This document shows, one piece after another, positions 51,524 through 60,256 of a stretch of DNA of 64,000 bases (position 1 is the stretch's first letter; each line of letters begins with the position of its first letter). The translations under genes were made by a program, and so were the position numbers. Source of the stretch: VXNE01 sp965261535 (GTDB lineage Bacteria > Pseudomonadota > Gammaproteobacteria > Pseudomonadales > Azotimanducaceae); NCBI GenBank assembly GCA_965261535.1, contig OZ253469.1:3968001-4032000 (forward strand), written 5' to 3'. Below the pieces are notes generated by a model that was not told where the DNA came from, did not search any database, and was given only the letters and a program-made list of their open reading frames with translations.

Positions 51524-53176
51524 CTACCCCTCGTCCTTCCGCAGCTCCGGCAACCTGTAGCCTTCCGCCTCGAGACGAGCGCGGACCGCCTTCTTGTCCA
51601 TCTTGCCCGTGGAGGTGAGCGGGATGGATTCGACGAACAGCACGTCGTCTGGTAGTTGCCACTTGGCGAACCGCGTCGCGCAGTGCGCGATGACTTGCTC
51701 CATCCCGATATCGACATCCCCGGCGGGAACGATCAGCGCCACTGGGCGTTCGTCCCACTTCGGGTGCGGTTGCGCGACGACGCACGCCTGTGCCACTGCC
51801 TCCATCGCCACGAGATGATTCTCGAGGTCCACCGAAGAGATCCACTCGCCGCCGCTCTTCACCAGGTCCTTCGAGCGGTCGGAGATGATGAGATACTCGT
51901 CCGCGTCGATCTTGCCGACATCGCCGGTGATCAACCAGTCGCCCCGGAACCGTTCCGGCTGGGGATTCCTGTAGTACTCCGAACAGATCCACGGCCCGCG
52001 AATCAGTATCTCGCCGGTGGATTTGCCGTCGTGGGGCAACGGGCGGAACGCGTCGTCGAAAATGTCGAGTTCCAGGCCCGGGATGAGTTGCCCCGCCTTG
52101 GCGACATTCTCGAACTGCGCGTCTATGGATAACTCGCGGTCGGCATGTTTCATCACGCGGCGCGAGAGCGTCGCCAGCGGGCTCGTTTCCGTCAGCCCCC
52201 AACCCTGAATCATCTCTACGCCGAGGGTGTCCCAATACCAGCGGATCATTGAAGGCGGCGGTGCGGAGCCGCCGCAGGTCACTCTCGACAGCCGGGTCAG
52301 GTCGTAGTCGTCCGGATTGGCTTCAAGGACAGCTTTCACGCCCTGCCAGATGGTCGGCACGCCCGCCGACATGGTTACGCGCTCATCCGCGATCAGCCGC
52401 AGCAGGCGTGCCGGGTCCATGAAGCGGTGCGGCATGACCTGCTTGCAGCCCAGCATCAGGGCACTCCATGGGATTCCCCAGCCCATGGCGTGAAACATGG
52501 GCACGATGCCGCAGATCGCGTCCGTGGCCGACAGCGCCATGGCGTCGGCCATGCAGATCGCCATGGTGTGCAGGTACTGTGATCGGTGCTCGTATTCGAC
52601 GCCCTTGGGAGCCCCCGTCGTACCGCTCGTGTAACACAGTCCGAGCGCGGAATTCTCGTCGATATCGGGCCACTCGAACCGGATCGGCCTGTTCGCGATG
52701 AAATCCTCGTAATCGACCGCATCCGCCACCGATGTCGACCAGTTCTCGAAACCGTCCTCCACGGCGACGACAATCTTCTCGACGATCGGGATGCGCCCGG
52801 CCAGTCTCTCCAGGAGCGGCAGCGCGTCGGCATCGGCGATGATCAACCTGTCGCCGCCATGATTGATGATGTATTCGAGGTCGTGATCAGACAGGCGCAG
52901 GTTCAGGGTGTGCAATACCGCCCCCATGCCGGCCGTAGCGTAGTAGGCCTCCAGGTGGCGCGACCCGTTCCACATGAAGGTGCCGACACGGTCGCCGACG
53001 CCTATGCCCGCATCGCGCAATGCATGTGACAACTGATGGGCGCGGTCGCGTGTTTCCCGGTAGGTCTGGCGGCGCGTTCCGGTCTGTGTGGCGGTGACAA
53101 TCTCCGCTTCGGGCGCCACGGTTGCGCCGCGGTCGATGAGCCGCGCCATCAAGAGCGGCGTGTGTTGCATCCCCAT
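51524..53176 (-). CDS. fatty-acid--CoA ligase (AMP-forming)
   Basis: A 550-residue ANL-superfamily ligase that activates a medium- or long-chain acid to its CoA ester through an acyl-AMP. The P-loop-like A3 motif is LCYTSGTTGAPKGVEY, A5 GWGLTETSPL, A7 WLITGDVGKIDADEYLIISD, A8 RSKDLVKSGGEWISSVDLEN and the C-terminal Lys is in PLTSTGKMDKKAVR. The first 48 codons and 11 upstream bases lie in the 156-bp direct repeat that flanks the restriction-modification island, so its 5' end was rebuilt at this position. Convergent with pyrC, 3 bases apart. Confidence 0.9.
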   Translation of the reverse strand: MGMQHTPLLMARLIDRGATVAPEAEIVTATQTGTRRQTYRETRDRAHQLSHALRDAGIGVGDRVGTFMWNGSRHLEAYYATAGMGAVLHTLNLRLSDHDLEYIINHGGDRLIIADADALPLLERLAGRIPIVEKIVVAVEDGFENWSTSVADAVDYEDFIANRPIRFEWPDIDENSALGLCYTSGTTGAPKGVEYEHRSQYLHTMAICMADAMALSATDAICGIVPMFHAMGWGIPWSALMLGCKQVMPHRFMDPARLLRLIADERVTMSAGVPTIWQGVKAVLEANPDDYDLTRLSRVTCGGSAPPPSMIRWYWDTLGVEMIQGWGLTETSPLATLSRRVMKHADRELSIDAQFENVAKAGQLIPGLELDIFDDAFRPLPHDGKSTGEILIRGPWICSEYYRNPQPERFRGDWLITGDVGKIDADEYLIISDRSKDLVKSGGEWISSVDLENHLVAMEAVAQACVVAQPHPKWDERPVALIVPAGDVDIGMEQVIAHCATRFAKWQLPDDVLFVESIPLTSTGKMDKKAVRARLEAEGYRLPELRKDEG

Positions 53177-53187
53177 GCGATGCGGGT
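53032..53187. repeat. 156-bp direct repeat, left copy
   Basis: Matches 55455-55610 with three mismatches in 156 bases (about 98%). It consists of the first 145 bases of the acyl-CoA ligase gene plus 11 bases upstream of its ATG. Confidence 0.9.
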
Positions 53188-53258
53188 CTCCGTCATCTTG
53201 TTTTGGCCGTTGGTTCGCGACTGGTACCGAACAACAGCAATCAAATGAGAATCGGTCA

Positions 53259-53301
53259 TCAAGGACGGTACGGATACTGAGGGGATCCGTACCGTCCTTG
53301 A
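53259..53301. terminator. 17-bp perfect hairpin downstream of the methyltransferase
   Basis: TCAAGGACGGTACGGAT (53259-53275) and its exact complement (53285-53301) enclose nine bases. It ends 10 bases from the methyltransferase stop and lies between that gene and the ligase promoter region. No clear T-run follows on the minus strand. Confidence 0.65.
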
Positions 53302-53311
53302 CGCACTTGCC

Positions 53312-54328
53312 CTAAGCTCGAATCGAGAGGCTTAGCTGTGGCTCCACGCCCTCATCTGAACAAAGCTCGTCCTGCCGAGCCATCACCGCTGCAAGCCGTT
53401 TGCCGACCCACTCCGCTACTGGTGGTGTCACTGCATTGCCAATCGCGTGATATCGAAGGCTATCGATTCGCTCGACTTGACGTTCATCAAAAGTTGACGG
53501 CAGGGTCCAGTTCTCGGGAAATCCCTGCACGCGCTCAACCTCTTTCGGTGTGAAACGCCGCACTCGTCCATCGGGGTACCAGACGTAGTTTCGCGACCAG
53601 TCCGTCCCCGTGTGACGCGCGGATTCCGCATAGATGCAATGGGCTAGACTCTTTACGAGGGGGCCTCGGCTAGAATCTCCAATGACCGTCTGAAAGAGGG
53701 AGGGAGATTTCTTCCCATTTGATCGACGCGCCTTAGGATTCCAATCGCCGCATTGGAACTCAAAAAGTACTTCTCCGGAACCTCGCCAGTCTCGATGCAT
53801 GGCAACAATGTAGACGCGACGGCGTTGCTGGGGGACTCCGAAGTCTTTGCTATTAAGCACACGCCACGCGACACCATACCCGAGTTTGTCCAGCGCCTTG
53901 AGTATGATTGCGAAGTCTCGTCCTCCGTGGCTAGAGAGAAGGCCGTGCACGTTTTCGAGGACAATGGCTCTTGGGTTGCGTCCTCGAACGAGCCGCACAA
54001 ACTCATGAAAGAGTCCAGATTGACTCCCTTTAAGCCCAGACCGAGGCCCCATTCTTGCCAACGAAAGGTCTTGGCAAGGAAATCCTGCTGCCCAAACGTC
54101 TGCTTGGGGGACTTCTGCGTCATCGAGTTTCCTTATGTCGTCGTGTATTGGCAGGTCGGGCCAATGTCGTCCTAGGATGTCGCGACAGAAGGGATTAATC
54201 TCACAATGGAAACAAGTCCTTAGTCCCGCCCGCTCAAGGCCGAGGTCAAGTCCTCCGATCCCCGAGAAGAACGATGCGACGGAATACGACAGCTTAAATT
54301 CCCCCTTGGAACCCACACCGAACAGCAT
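53312..54328 (-). CDS. DNA (cytosine-5)-methyltransferase
   Basis: A 338-residue C5-cytosine methyltransferase. Motif I is SVASFFSGIGGLDLGLERAG, motif IV has the catalytic Cys85 in AAGFPCQDLSLA, motif VI VLENVHGLLS, motif VIII NSKDFGVPQQRRRVYIVAM, motif IX/X region FTPKEVERVQGFPENWTLPS and RYHAIGNAVTPPVAEWVG. All ten-motif landmarks are present. The target-recognition region between VIII and IX is short, as in enzymes of type II systems. It is divergent from the HNH protein with 112 bases between, together forming a restriction-modification pair. Base composition is visibly lower in GC than the neighbours. Confidence 0.93.
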   Translation of the reverse strand: MLFGVGSKGEFKLSYSVASFFSGIGGLDLGLERAGLRTCFHCEINPFCRDILGRHWPDLPIHDDIRKLDDAEVPQADVWAAGFPCQDLSLARMGPRSGLKGSQSGLFHEFVRLVRGRNPRAIVLENVHGLLSSHGGRDFAIILKALDKLGYGVAWRVLNSKDFGVPQQRRRVYIVAMHRDWRGSGEVLFEFQCGDWNPKARRSNGKKSPSLFQTVIGDSSRGPLVKSLAHCIYAESARHTGTDWSRNYVWYPDGRVRRFTPKEVERVQGFPENWTLPSTFDERQVERIDSLRYHAIGNAVTPPVAEWVGKRLAAVMARQDELCSDEGVEPQLSLSIRA

Positions 54329-54440
54329 TACCCTACCTATCCATAGTGTAGCGCAGACAGGTCAACTACTAAATAGGGGATTTTCTCTCCAAACCGATCC
54401 TCTCCGTAGACACGGAACTGGTTGACGCGGAGTTTCTCAC

Positions 54441-55427
54441 ATGGCGACATGCGCGATAAAGTGGAGGCCATCGGGTGGACGTGGAGAGTTCGAGTTCGTT
54501 CCTTCCGATTCCCTGCTCGACCGTGAAATCACCGTAGACTTCGAAGCGTTCGGCATCCGAATCCCGGCCGAGGTTCGGGGCGTCCACGCCCAAGGGAAGC
54601 CTCGTCTTCGCAAATTCGAAGCCGATGACCGAAGCAAGTTCCACCTCCCGCAGCTTGTTATGGCTGTAGCTGGACTGCCTGAGCCCGCCCGATCGGACAG
54701 ACCGGACGCGGTCACGTTCCCATTGGAGAACAAGGCGTTCGTGATGGACGAAATGAACTTCGACGTTGTCGAGGATGATGGCATTTCGGTGGTCTTGGCA
54801 CCGCTTCGCGTCTCGATTCTGCACAGCGACTTCGAGATAGATTTGATCGACCGACTAAGCGCCATCGCTGAAGACTCGAAGTCCGTTGAGAGACTTAGAG
54901 AGTCCAATCGCAAACTTGCGGAGGCTATTGAAGCCCACGCGGCTGAGGTCGAAAAGGGTTTGAACTCAAGGAAAATTCGACGGTTGGCGGACCGGATGAT
55001 CAACCTAAAGTCGAAGAGGTTTGGACTGACGAACGCGGGGTCTGCGAGAAAACTAATTGAGACCGATGCTATGCCACCGGTTGAGGCAGAGGAGTTCGCT
55101 GGGAAAGAGGGACGGCTATTGACTCGCCTGCACGTCTACAAGGAGCGCGACCGGAAGTTGGTTCAGTGGGCGCGCAACTACTATAGACATCAGTGCGGAG
55201 GCAAGCTCGTGTGCGAGGCGTGCGGTTGCGTGCCGGTCGAGGTCTACGGCGCCGCTGGTGAAAGCTGCATGGAGGCACACCACAAAATACCCATCGAGCA
55301 ACTGCAGCCTGACAGTGTGACCGTTGTGGGCGAAATTGCCATGGTCTGTGCGAGCTGCCACCGCATGATCCACTCTCAGAAACCCTGCCTTACGATCGAC
55401 GAAGTGCGCGAACTTCTGAGGGTTTGA
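54441..55427 (+). CDS. HNH endonuclease domain protein, candidate restriction enzyme
   Basis: A 328-residue protein. The C-terminal HNH/zinc module reads LVCEACGCVPVEVYG, then CMEAHHKIPIEQL and AMVCASCHRMIHSQKP: Cys258 and Cys261, a later C-x-x-C pair, and the catalytic His280-His281 followed by a second His. The middle is a long charged helix (SVERLRESNRKLAEAIEAHA), the N-terminal 140 residues are unassigned and may read the DNA target. HNH proteins of this form are paired with C5 methyltransferases in type II-like or Mrr/McrA-like systems. The target sequence is unknown. Confidence 0.82.
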   Translation: MATCAIKWRPSGGRGEFEFVPSDSLLDREITVDFEAFGIRIPAEVRGVHAQGKPRLRKFEADDRSKFHLPQLVMAVAGLPEPARSDRPDAVTFPLENKAFVMDEMNFDVVEDDGISVVLAPLRVSILHSDFEIDLIDRLSAIAEDSKSVERLRESNRKLAEAIEAHAAEVEKGLNSRKIRRLADRMINLKSKRFGLTNAGSARKLIETDAMPPVEAEEFAGKEGRLLTRLHVYKERDRKLVQWARNYYRHQCGGKLVCEACGCVPVEVYGAAGESCMEAHHKIPIEQLQPDSVTVVGEIAMVCASCHRMIHSQKPCLTIDEVRELLRV

Positions 55428-55452
55428 GTCAAGTCAAGCTGAAATGCGCTCG

Positions 55453-55599
55453 CTACTGATGGGCCCGGTCGCGCGTTTCCCGGTAGGTCTGGCGGCGCGT
55501 TCCGGTCTGTGTGGCGGTGACAATCTCCGCTTCGGGCGCCACGGTTGCGCTGCGGTCGATGAGCCGCGCCATCAAGAGCGGCGTGTGTTGCATCCCCAT
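55453..55599 (-). pseudogene. 5' fragment of the acyl-CoA ligase gene
   Basis: From an ATG at 55599 the minus strand encodes the first 48 residues of the ligase at 51524-53176 (MGMQHTPLLMARLIDRSATV..., one substitution) and then meets TAG where the direct repeat ends. It starts 16 bases after the stop of the Ddn-like gene, the place the complete ligase gene would have held before the island arrived. Confidence 0.85.
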
Positions 55600-55610
55600 G
55601 CGATGCGGGT
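55455..55610. repeat. 156-bp direct repeat, right copy
   Basis: Partner of 53032-53187, in the same orientation. The two enclose 2,267 bases holding only the methyltransferase, the HNH gene and their control regions. Confidence 0.9.
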
Positions 55611-55614
55611 CCCC

Positions 55615-56073
55615 CTATCCGTCCGCGAGCGGCGTCGCTTCAACCACGATCGAGTGGGATGCTGCGCGGTCGAGATCCTCCGGCACCGGGGTTCGATCCC
55701 TTTGCAGACCGACGTCGTGATACACGGCGTCTGCGGGATATTGCGTGAGATAGCTGGCCAGCAGTTCGCGTATGGTCGCCGGATCATCGTCGATGACGCT
55801 TGCGGAGCAGGCGATATCGCGTCCGGCGATGCGCAATACTACCGTCGGATCGTGCTTCAGGTTCGGCCACCACCTGGCGTCCCTGTTCGTGTGGCAGCGA
55901 ATCGTCGCACCATCCCGAACGTAGCGTACGGGCGTCGTGTAGGTCCGCCCGGTCACGCGCCCCTTGAATGAGACCAGCATCAGGCTCCCGCTCACAAGGG
56001 GATGCAGAGGCGAGCGCAGCAGCAACCGCATGGCGGGGTTGATCAGCGCAAAAAGGGGTTCGGGAATCTTCAT
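55615..56073 (-). CDS. Ddn-like nitroreductase family deazaflavin-dependent oxidoreductase
   Basis: A 152-residue split-barrel protein. MLVSFKGRVTGRTYTTPVRY is the family's first beta hairpin, IRCHTNRDARWWPNLKHDP the conserved W-x-x-N-L segment, and VVLRIAGRDIACSASVIDDD follows. Ddn relatives in actinobacteria use F420; some bacteria outside that group have homologues that may use other flavins. The start overlaps the upstream ligase gene by four bases (ATGA), so both are co-transcribed. Originally the other ligase gene followed it directly. Confidence 0.75.
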   Translation of the reverse strand: MKIPEPLFALINPAMRLLLRSPLHPLVSGSLMLVSFKGRVTGRTYTTPVRYVRDGATIRCHTNRDARWWPNLKHDPTVVLRIAGRDIACSASVIDDDPATIRELLASYLTQYPADAVYHDVGLQRDRTPVPEDLDRAASHSIVVEATPLADG

Positions 56074-57704
56074 GTGCCTTCCTCAGTCCGTCCGGCAAAC
56101 GCGCTCTCGGCCTCAGACTGCGCCCACTTGTAGTCCGCCTTGCCGTTCGGACCGCGCCTGACCTCTTCCACGAACACGATGCGCTTGGGTGACTTGTATC
56201 CGGCCAGGTGTTCGTGGGCGAAGTCGATCAGGTCCTGCTCGGCTATCCGGCGGCTGGTCGACGCGACTGCGACCACCCGCTGGCCGAAGCGTTCGTCGGC
56301 GATGCCGACGACGAGACAGTCGTATACCGCCGGGTGACGTTTCACCGCCTCCTCCACTTCTTCCGGGTAGACCTTTTCGCCGGCCGTATTGATGCAGTTG
56401 CTGCCGCGGCCCAGGAGCGATACGGAGCCGTCCGCTTCGACCGTCGCGTAGTCGCCGGGGAAACTATAGCGGACGCCATCGATTTCCCTGAATGTCTCTC
56501 GGGACTTTTCCGGATCCTTGTAGTAGCCGATGGCCGCATTGCGGCTACTCGCCAACCTGCCGACTTCCCCCGATCCGGGTTCGACATTGCGACCGTCATC
56601 GGAGAACACCCGGACCCCCGAGTTGACCCTGAACTTGGCCGTCCCCACTGGGCTCCCGCGCGTCGCGACGGACGAACCCATGCCGCCTTCGGTCGAGCCC
56701 ACGGTGTCCACCAGGGTCATGTCCCGGTGCTCGAGCAGACCCGCCTTGACTTCGGCGCTCCACATGACGCCGCTGGAGACGATTTGTTTGAGCGAGGAGA
56801 TGTCGTAGGGATTGCCTCGCGCCTTTGCGTCGTTTAGCGCATCCAACATGGGCTTGGCGAACGCGTCGCCGACGATGGTGACGCTGGTGCAGCGGTTTCG
56901 CTCCACCTCGCCCCATATCAGGTGCGGGTCCAGTCCGAGTTTCGATATCGTCACAACCGTTCCACCCGCCAGCAACGGCAGCATGGCGCCGAGCCACATG
57001 CCGGTCCCGTGCATCAGTGGACAAGCGGTCAGGCTGACGGGCCGGTCTCCCCGCTCGGACAGCGTCTCGATGACCGCCGGCACGTCCTCGACCTGTTTGG
57101 GCGCGGCGGAGCGGCTACCCAGAAGAAAGGATGTGAGCCCTGAAACGAAGGCTTGATGATGGTACATGACGCCTTTCGGCATGCCGGTGGTGCCCCCTGT
57201 GTAGAGCATGTAGATGTCATCGCCGGGCCGTTGCACGCGGTCCATCGGCGCGTTGTCTCGGATGATCCGTTCGTAGTCGAAGACGTCGTTCAGGAGCGCT
57301 TCCGTGCCGTCGTCGATCTGCACGTAGGTCTTGACCTTCGGCAGTCGGTTGCGAATCTCCCAGATACGTGCCGCGTAGCAGGCCTGGAAGAAGACGACTT
57401 CGGCGTCGGCGTTGTCCAGCAAGTAGACGAGTTCGTCGAACTTGTAGCGATAGTTGACGTTCACGGGAACGCCGCGCGCCTTGAAGATACCGTATTGGGC
57501 TTCGAGGTATTCGTTCGAATTGTGCAGGTAGATGGCTGCCTTGCAGTCGGGACCCAAGCCGCGCGACTGCAGGAAGCGGGCGATCCGCGCCGCCCGCTCG
57601 TCGTACTCGCGCCAGTTTCGCCTCACCTCACCGCAGACGAGGGCGTCGCGGTCGGGAACTGTATCGGATATGGCTTCCCAGACAGATGCGAAGTGAAGGT
57701 CCAT
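56070..57704 (-). CDS. acyl-CoA synthetase (AMP-forming)
   Basis: A 544-residue ANL-superfamily enzyme, distinct from the ligase at 51524. The motifs are MLYTGGTTGMPKGVMYHHQA (A3), DTVGSTEGGMGSSVATRG (A5), YSFPGDYATVEADGSVSLLG (A7), RGSNCINTAGEKVYPEEVEEAV (A8) and the catalytic Lys of RRGPNGKADYKWAQ. The short RGSNCINTAGEK form is like FadD3/steroid- or lipid-type synthetases. First gene of a minus-strand unit with the Ddn-like gene. The acid substrate is unknown. Confidence 0.88.
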   Translation of the reverse strand: MDLHFASVWEAISDTVPDRDALVCGEVRRNWREYDERAARIARFLQSRGLGPDCKAAIYLHNSNEYLEAQYGIFKARGVPVNVNYRYKFDELVYLLDNADAEVVFFQACYAARIWEIRNRLPKVKTYVQIDDGTEALLNDVFDYERIIRDNAPMDRVQRPGDDIYMLYTGGTTGMPKGVMYHHQAFVSGLTSFLLGSRSAAPKQVEDVPAVIETLSERGDRPVSLTACPLMHGTGMWLGAMLPLLAGGTVVTISKLGLDPHLIWGEVERNRCTSVTIVGDAFAKPMLDALNDAKARGNPYDISSLKQIVSSGVMWSAEVKAGLLEHRDMTLVDTVGSTEGGMGSSVATRGSPVGTAKFRVNSGVRVFSDDGRNVEPGSGEVGRLASSRNAAIGYYKDPEKSRETFREIDGVRYSFPGDYATVEADGSVSLLGRGSNCINTAGEKVYPEEVEEAVKRHPAVYDCLVVGIADERFGQRVVAVASTSRRIAEQDLIDFAHEHLAGYKSPKRIVFVEEVRRGPNGKADYKWAQSEAESAFAGRTEEGT

Positions 57705-58047
57705 TCCCGATCTTCCAACGGATTCAATGATTGAAACTAATGAATCGGCGCGTTGATGTCACGTTCGACGTAGACAAGCGTGGCTTGAAGCGCGTTTGGC
57801 GGAACGGAATAGGTCAACTATTAGCGGTTTTCGCCATCAAATGGACCGACGATCCGCATTTCCGTGAGATGAAACAGAAGTCCCTTCGCGCACAGAACTC
57901 CTCAAATGCGCGCGGAGGCCGACGAATCCGCACGCCGCTAACCGAAGAAAGCGTCCGACTGGGCTGGTCGGGAAAAACAGGCGCTGCGAAGTGAACTTGG
58001 CACGCTTCTTGATGCCCAATGATGTACGCAGGAGTTGGAAAGGAGTC
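57705..58047. other. intergenic region with an unassigned short frame
   Basis: A plus-strand frame at 57731-57994 (87 codons, MKLMNRRVDVTFDVDKRGLK...) is open but has no recognised motif, and its codon choice is unlike the neighbouring genes. It may be a decayed gene or chance. AAAGGAG at the right end is the ribosome-binding site of the next gene. Confidence 0.35.
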
Positions 58048-58239
58048 ATGTTCAGACTGTCGCGAATCAATATGCCGCGCGGCACCGTCGCCGCGTTTGC
58101 CTTGCTCGTCGTCGCGATGCTCCTGTTCGGCATCATCGCGCAGGCGCATGGCCCGGCGATCATCTCGCCAGCCGACGCGGCCGGACTGGAAACGGCAACG
58201 GATGTTACGGAACTCGAAACAGTAGGGGAGCGAAGATGA
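58048..58239 (+). CDS. small single-pass membrane protein
   Basis: A 63-residue protein started at ATG 58048 with AAAGGAG seven bases upstream. One hydrophobic helix (GTVAAFALLVVAMLLFGIIA) is followed by an acidic tail. Its stop overlaps the start of the PspC-like gene (58236), so the two are translated together. Small membrane proteins commonly accompany PspC in phage-shock-like envelope stress systems (for example PspB), but the sequence does not resemble PspB clearly. Confidence 0.55.
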   Translation: MFRLSRINMPRGTVAAFALLVVAMLLFGIIAQAHGPAIISPADAAGLETATDVTELETVGERR

Positions 58240-58472
58240 ACTATGAAGCGGACGAAGCCGCTCGCGATCACCTTGAGCTGGATTACGGAAGACGCTGGAT
58301 CGGGGGCGTTTGCGCGGGATGCGCGAACTATTTTGGTTTTGATCCGGCGTTGGTGCGGGTCGGCACGGTCGTGACCGGCCTGTTTTTTCCGAAGATCATT
58401 GTCGCCGCCTACCTGATCGCCTGGCTCGTCCTGGACCGGCGCAAACCGCGTCCCAAACCTGTTTCACGTTAG
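58236..58472 (+). CDS. PspC-domain protein
   Basis: A 78-residue protein. RRWIGGVCAGCANYFGFDPALVRVGTVV then FFPKIIVAAYLIAWLVLDRR follows the PF04024 PspC pattern (GVCGGLA-x-YFG-D-x-x-LVR, then a helix ending WLVLP-like). PspC senses membrane stress in phage-shock responses. ATG at 58236 has GGGGAG upstream. There is no pspA nearby. The second Cys of GVCAGCAN replaces the usual G-L-A, an unusual variant. Confidence 0.8.
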   Translation: MNYEADEAARDHLELDYGRRWIGGVCAGCANYFGFDPALVRVGTVVTGLFFPKIIVAAYLIAWLVLDRRKPRPKPVSR

Positions 58473-58635
58473 CTTGATTTAGCGCCACGAAACCCGTCGC
58501 CCTGGCGGGTGCGCCGTGTGATTGCCCCCGCCCTAGACATAATGTTTTGACCTGCCCGTCCTCAAGTGCGTGGATTATCTTGGGGACCGGCCATTATGGC
58601 CACCGTGACAGAGCCAGAATTGAGGAGGGCAGGCA

Positions 58636-59853
58636 ATGCGAGACTTTAGACCAACCGAGCAGGAAACGGTATCGATGGGAGGGCGGGGGATTGGCCCGAA
58701 CTATGCGGCGCATGTGGGACTGGACGTGCACAAGAACAGCATCGCAGTGGCGGTGGCGCCCGCGGGGCGCGAGCCGCCGGTCTATGTCGGCGAGATCGCG
58801 AACCGGCCATTGGCGATCGGCAAGCTGGCGGAGAAGCTGGCGCGGACGCATGGCGGCGAGGTGCTGCTGTTCAGTTACGAGGCGGGGCCGTGCGGCTACG
58901 AGGTGTACCGGCAACTGACGGGGATGGGATTCGATTGCGAGGTGGTGGCGCCGTCGCGGATCCCGAAGGCGCCGGGCGAGCGGATCAAGACGGACCGGCG
59001 GGACGCGGTCAAGCTGGCGCGGCTGTCGCGAAGCGGGGAGTTGACGCCGGTGTGGGTGCCGGACGAGGACCGGGAGGCGATGCGGGACCTGGTCCGGGCG
59101 CGCGCGGACTTCAAGCGGGCCGAGCTCAAGGCGCGCCAGCAGCTGGGCGCGTTTCTGCTGCGCCACGGGCGTCGCTGGTCGCGCGGGCGCTGGACGCGGG
59201 CGCACTACGCGTGGCTGGACGGGCAGCGCTTCGAGCGCGCTTGGGAGGAAGGGGCGTTTCGGGAATATCTGGACGCGGTGCGGGCGGCGACCGACCGGGT
59301 GGCGGCGTTGACGAAGCGGCTGCACGACGCGCTGCCGGATTGGTCGCTGGCGCCGGTGGCGCGCTCGCTGGCGGCGCTGCGCGGCGTGGACACGCTGACG
59401 GCGACGACGCTTCTGGCGGAGCTGGGCGATGTGAGCCGCTTCGACTCGCCGCGGCAGTTGATGGGCTATCTGGGATTGGTGCCGAGCGAGCACAGTTCCG
59501 GTGGGCGGCGCCGACAGGGCGCGATCACGCGGACCGGCAACGGCCATGCGCGTCGCGCGCTGGTGGAGTCGGCCTGGAGCTACCGGTTTCCGGCGCGGCG
59601 CACGGCGCATCTCGAGCGCAAGGCGGCCGCGGCCTCCGGCGAAGCCAAGGCGATCGCTTGGAAGGCCCAGCGCCGGTTGTGCGGTCGGTACCGGCGCCTG
59701 ATCGAGTCGGGCAAGAACAGCAAGCAGGCGAACGTGGCCGTGGCCCGGGAGTTGAGCGGCTTCGTCTGGGACATCGTCCGTCGGGAGATGGCCCGGATCC
59801 CGGCGGCTTCCGGCTCGCCGAAAGCCGCCGCTGACGCGACCGGCATCGGGTAG
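58636..59853 (+). CDS. IS110 family transposase (DEDD)
   Basis: A 405-residue transposase. The RuvC-like DEDD residues can be placed at Asp30 (HVGLDVHKNSI), Glu82 (FSYEAGPCGYEV) and Asp120/Asp123 (IKTDRRDAVKLARL). The C-terminal helix-hairpin and serine region (LAALRGVDTLTATTLLAELG, YLGLVPSEHSSGGRRRQGAI, GNGHARRALVESA) is intact. No frameshift is seen. ATG at 58636 follows GAGGAGGGCAGG; Met14 is an alternative. These enzymes use a guide RNA to choose the target. Confidence 0.92.
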   Translation: MRDFRPTEQETVSMGGRGIGPNYAAHVGLDVHKNSIAVAVAPAGREPPVYVGEIANRPLAIGKLAEKLARTHGGEVLLFSYEAGPCGYEVYRQLTGMGFDCEVVAPSRIPKAPGERIKTDRRDAVKLARLSRSGELTPVWVPDEDREAMRDLVRARADFKRAELKARQQLGAFLLRHGRRWSRGRWTRAHYAWLDGQRFERAWEEGAFREYLDAVRAATDRVAALTKRLHDALPDWSLAPVARSLAALRGVDTLTATTLLAELGDVSRFDSPRQLMGYLGLVPSEHSSGGRRRQGAITRTGNGHARRALVESAWSYRFPARRTAHLERKAAAASGEAKAIAWKAQRRLCGRYRRLIESGKNSKQANVAVARELSGFVWDIVRREMARIPAASGSPKAAADATGIG

Positions 59854-60113
59854 CGAAGAGGCCGGGGCGTGTTGAGTCAGGGCAGGATCGGGCCGGTGTG
59901 GAGAACCCTTGTTCGGGCTATAGCCGGTGCCGTCGGTACGATCCCCGAGCGGGCGTATCGGACGGTGATCCCTGCCACTAGAGAAAGGCCAGCTCCGCGA
60001 CGCAGTGAAGTCCGGTGGTACCCAATCCACGCATATCAGCATGATCCACCGTCGCAATCAGCCCGGCCTTGTCCTGACTCACCACGCCACCGGCGCTCGC
60101 GAGGCGTCCGACC

Positions 60114-60256
60114 GCGCGGTGGATATGTGGACGAGTCCTTCGGACCGGCGCGCGCCCTTCGGGCCGTGTGGACAGCCCCCGGACAACGCGCTGGACGCGC
60201 GTTGCCCACCGGGCCTGCCCACACTCGCGCGCCTCTCGCCCACATATCCACCGCGC
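60114..60256 (+). ncRNA. candidate IS1111-type guide (seek/bridge) RNA region
   Basis: GCGCGGTGGATATGTGG (60114-60130) and its exact complement (60240-60256) enclose about 109 bases with further stems: GTCC-TTC-GGAC, CCC-TTC-GGG, and GTGTGG...CCACAC with AACGCG...CGCGTT inside. It lies in the non-coding region downstream of the transposase, where the guide RNA of IS1111-group elements resides. TTC(G)-closed loops favour RNA over a DNA-only palindrome. The alternative is a separate palindromic repeat lodged in the IS. Confidence 0.4.
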
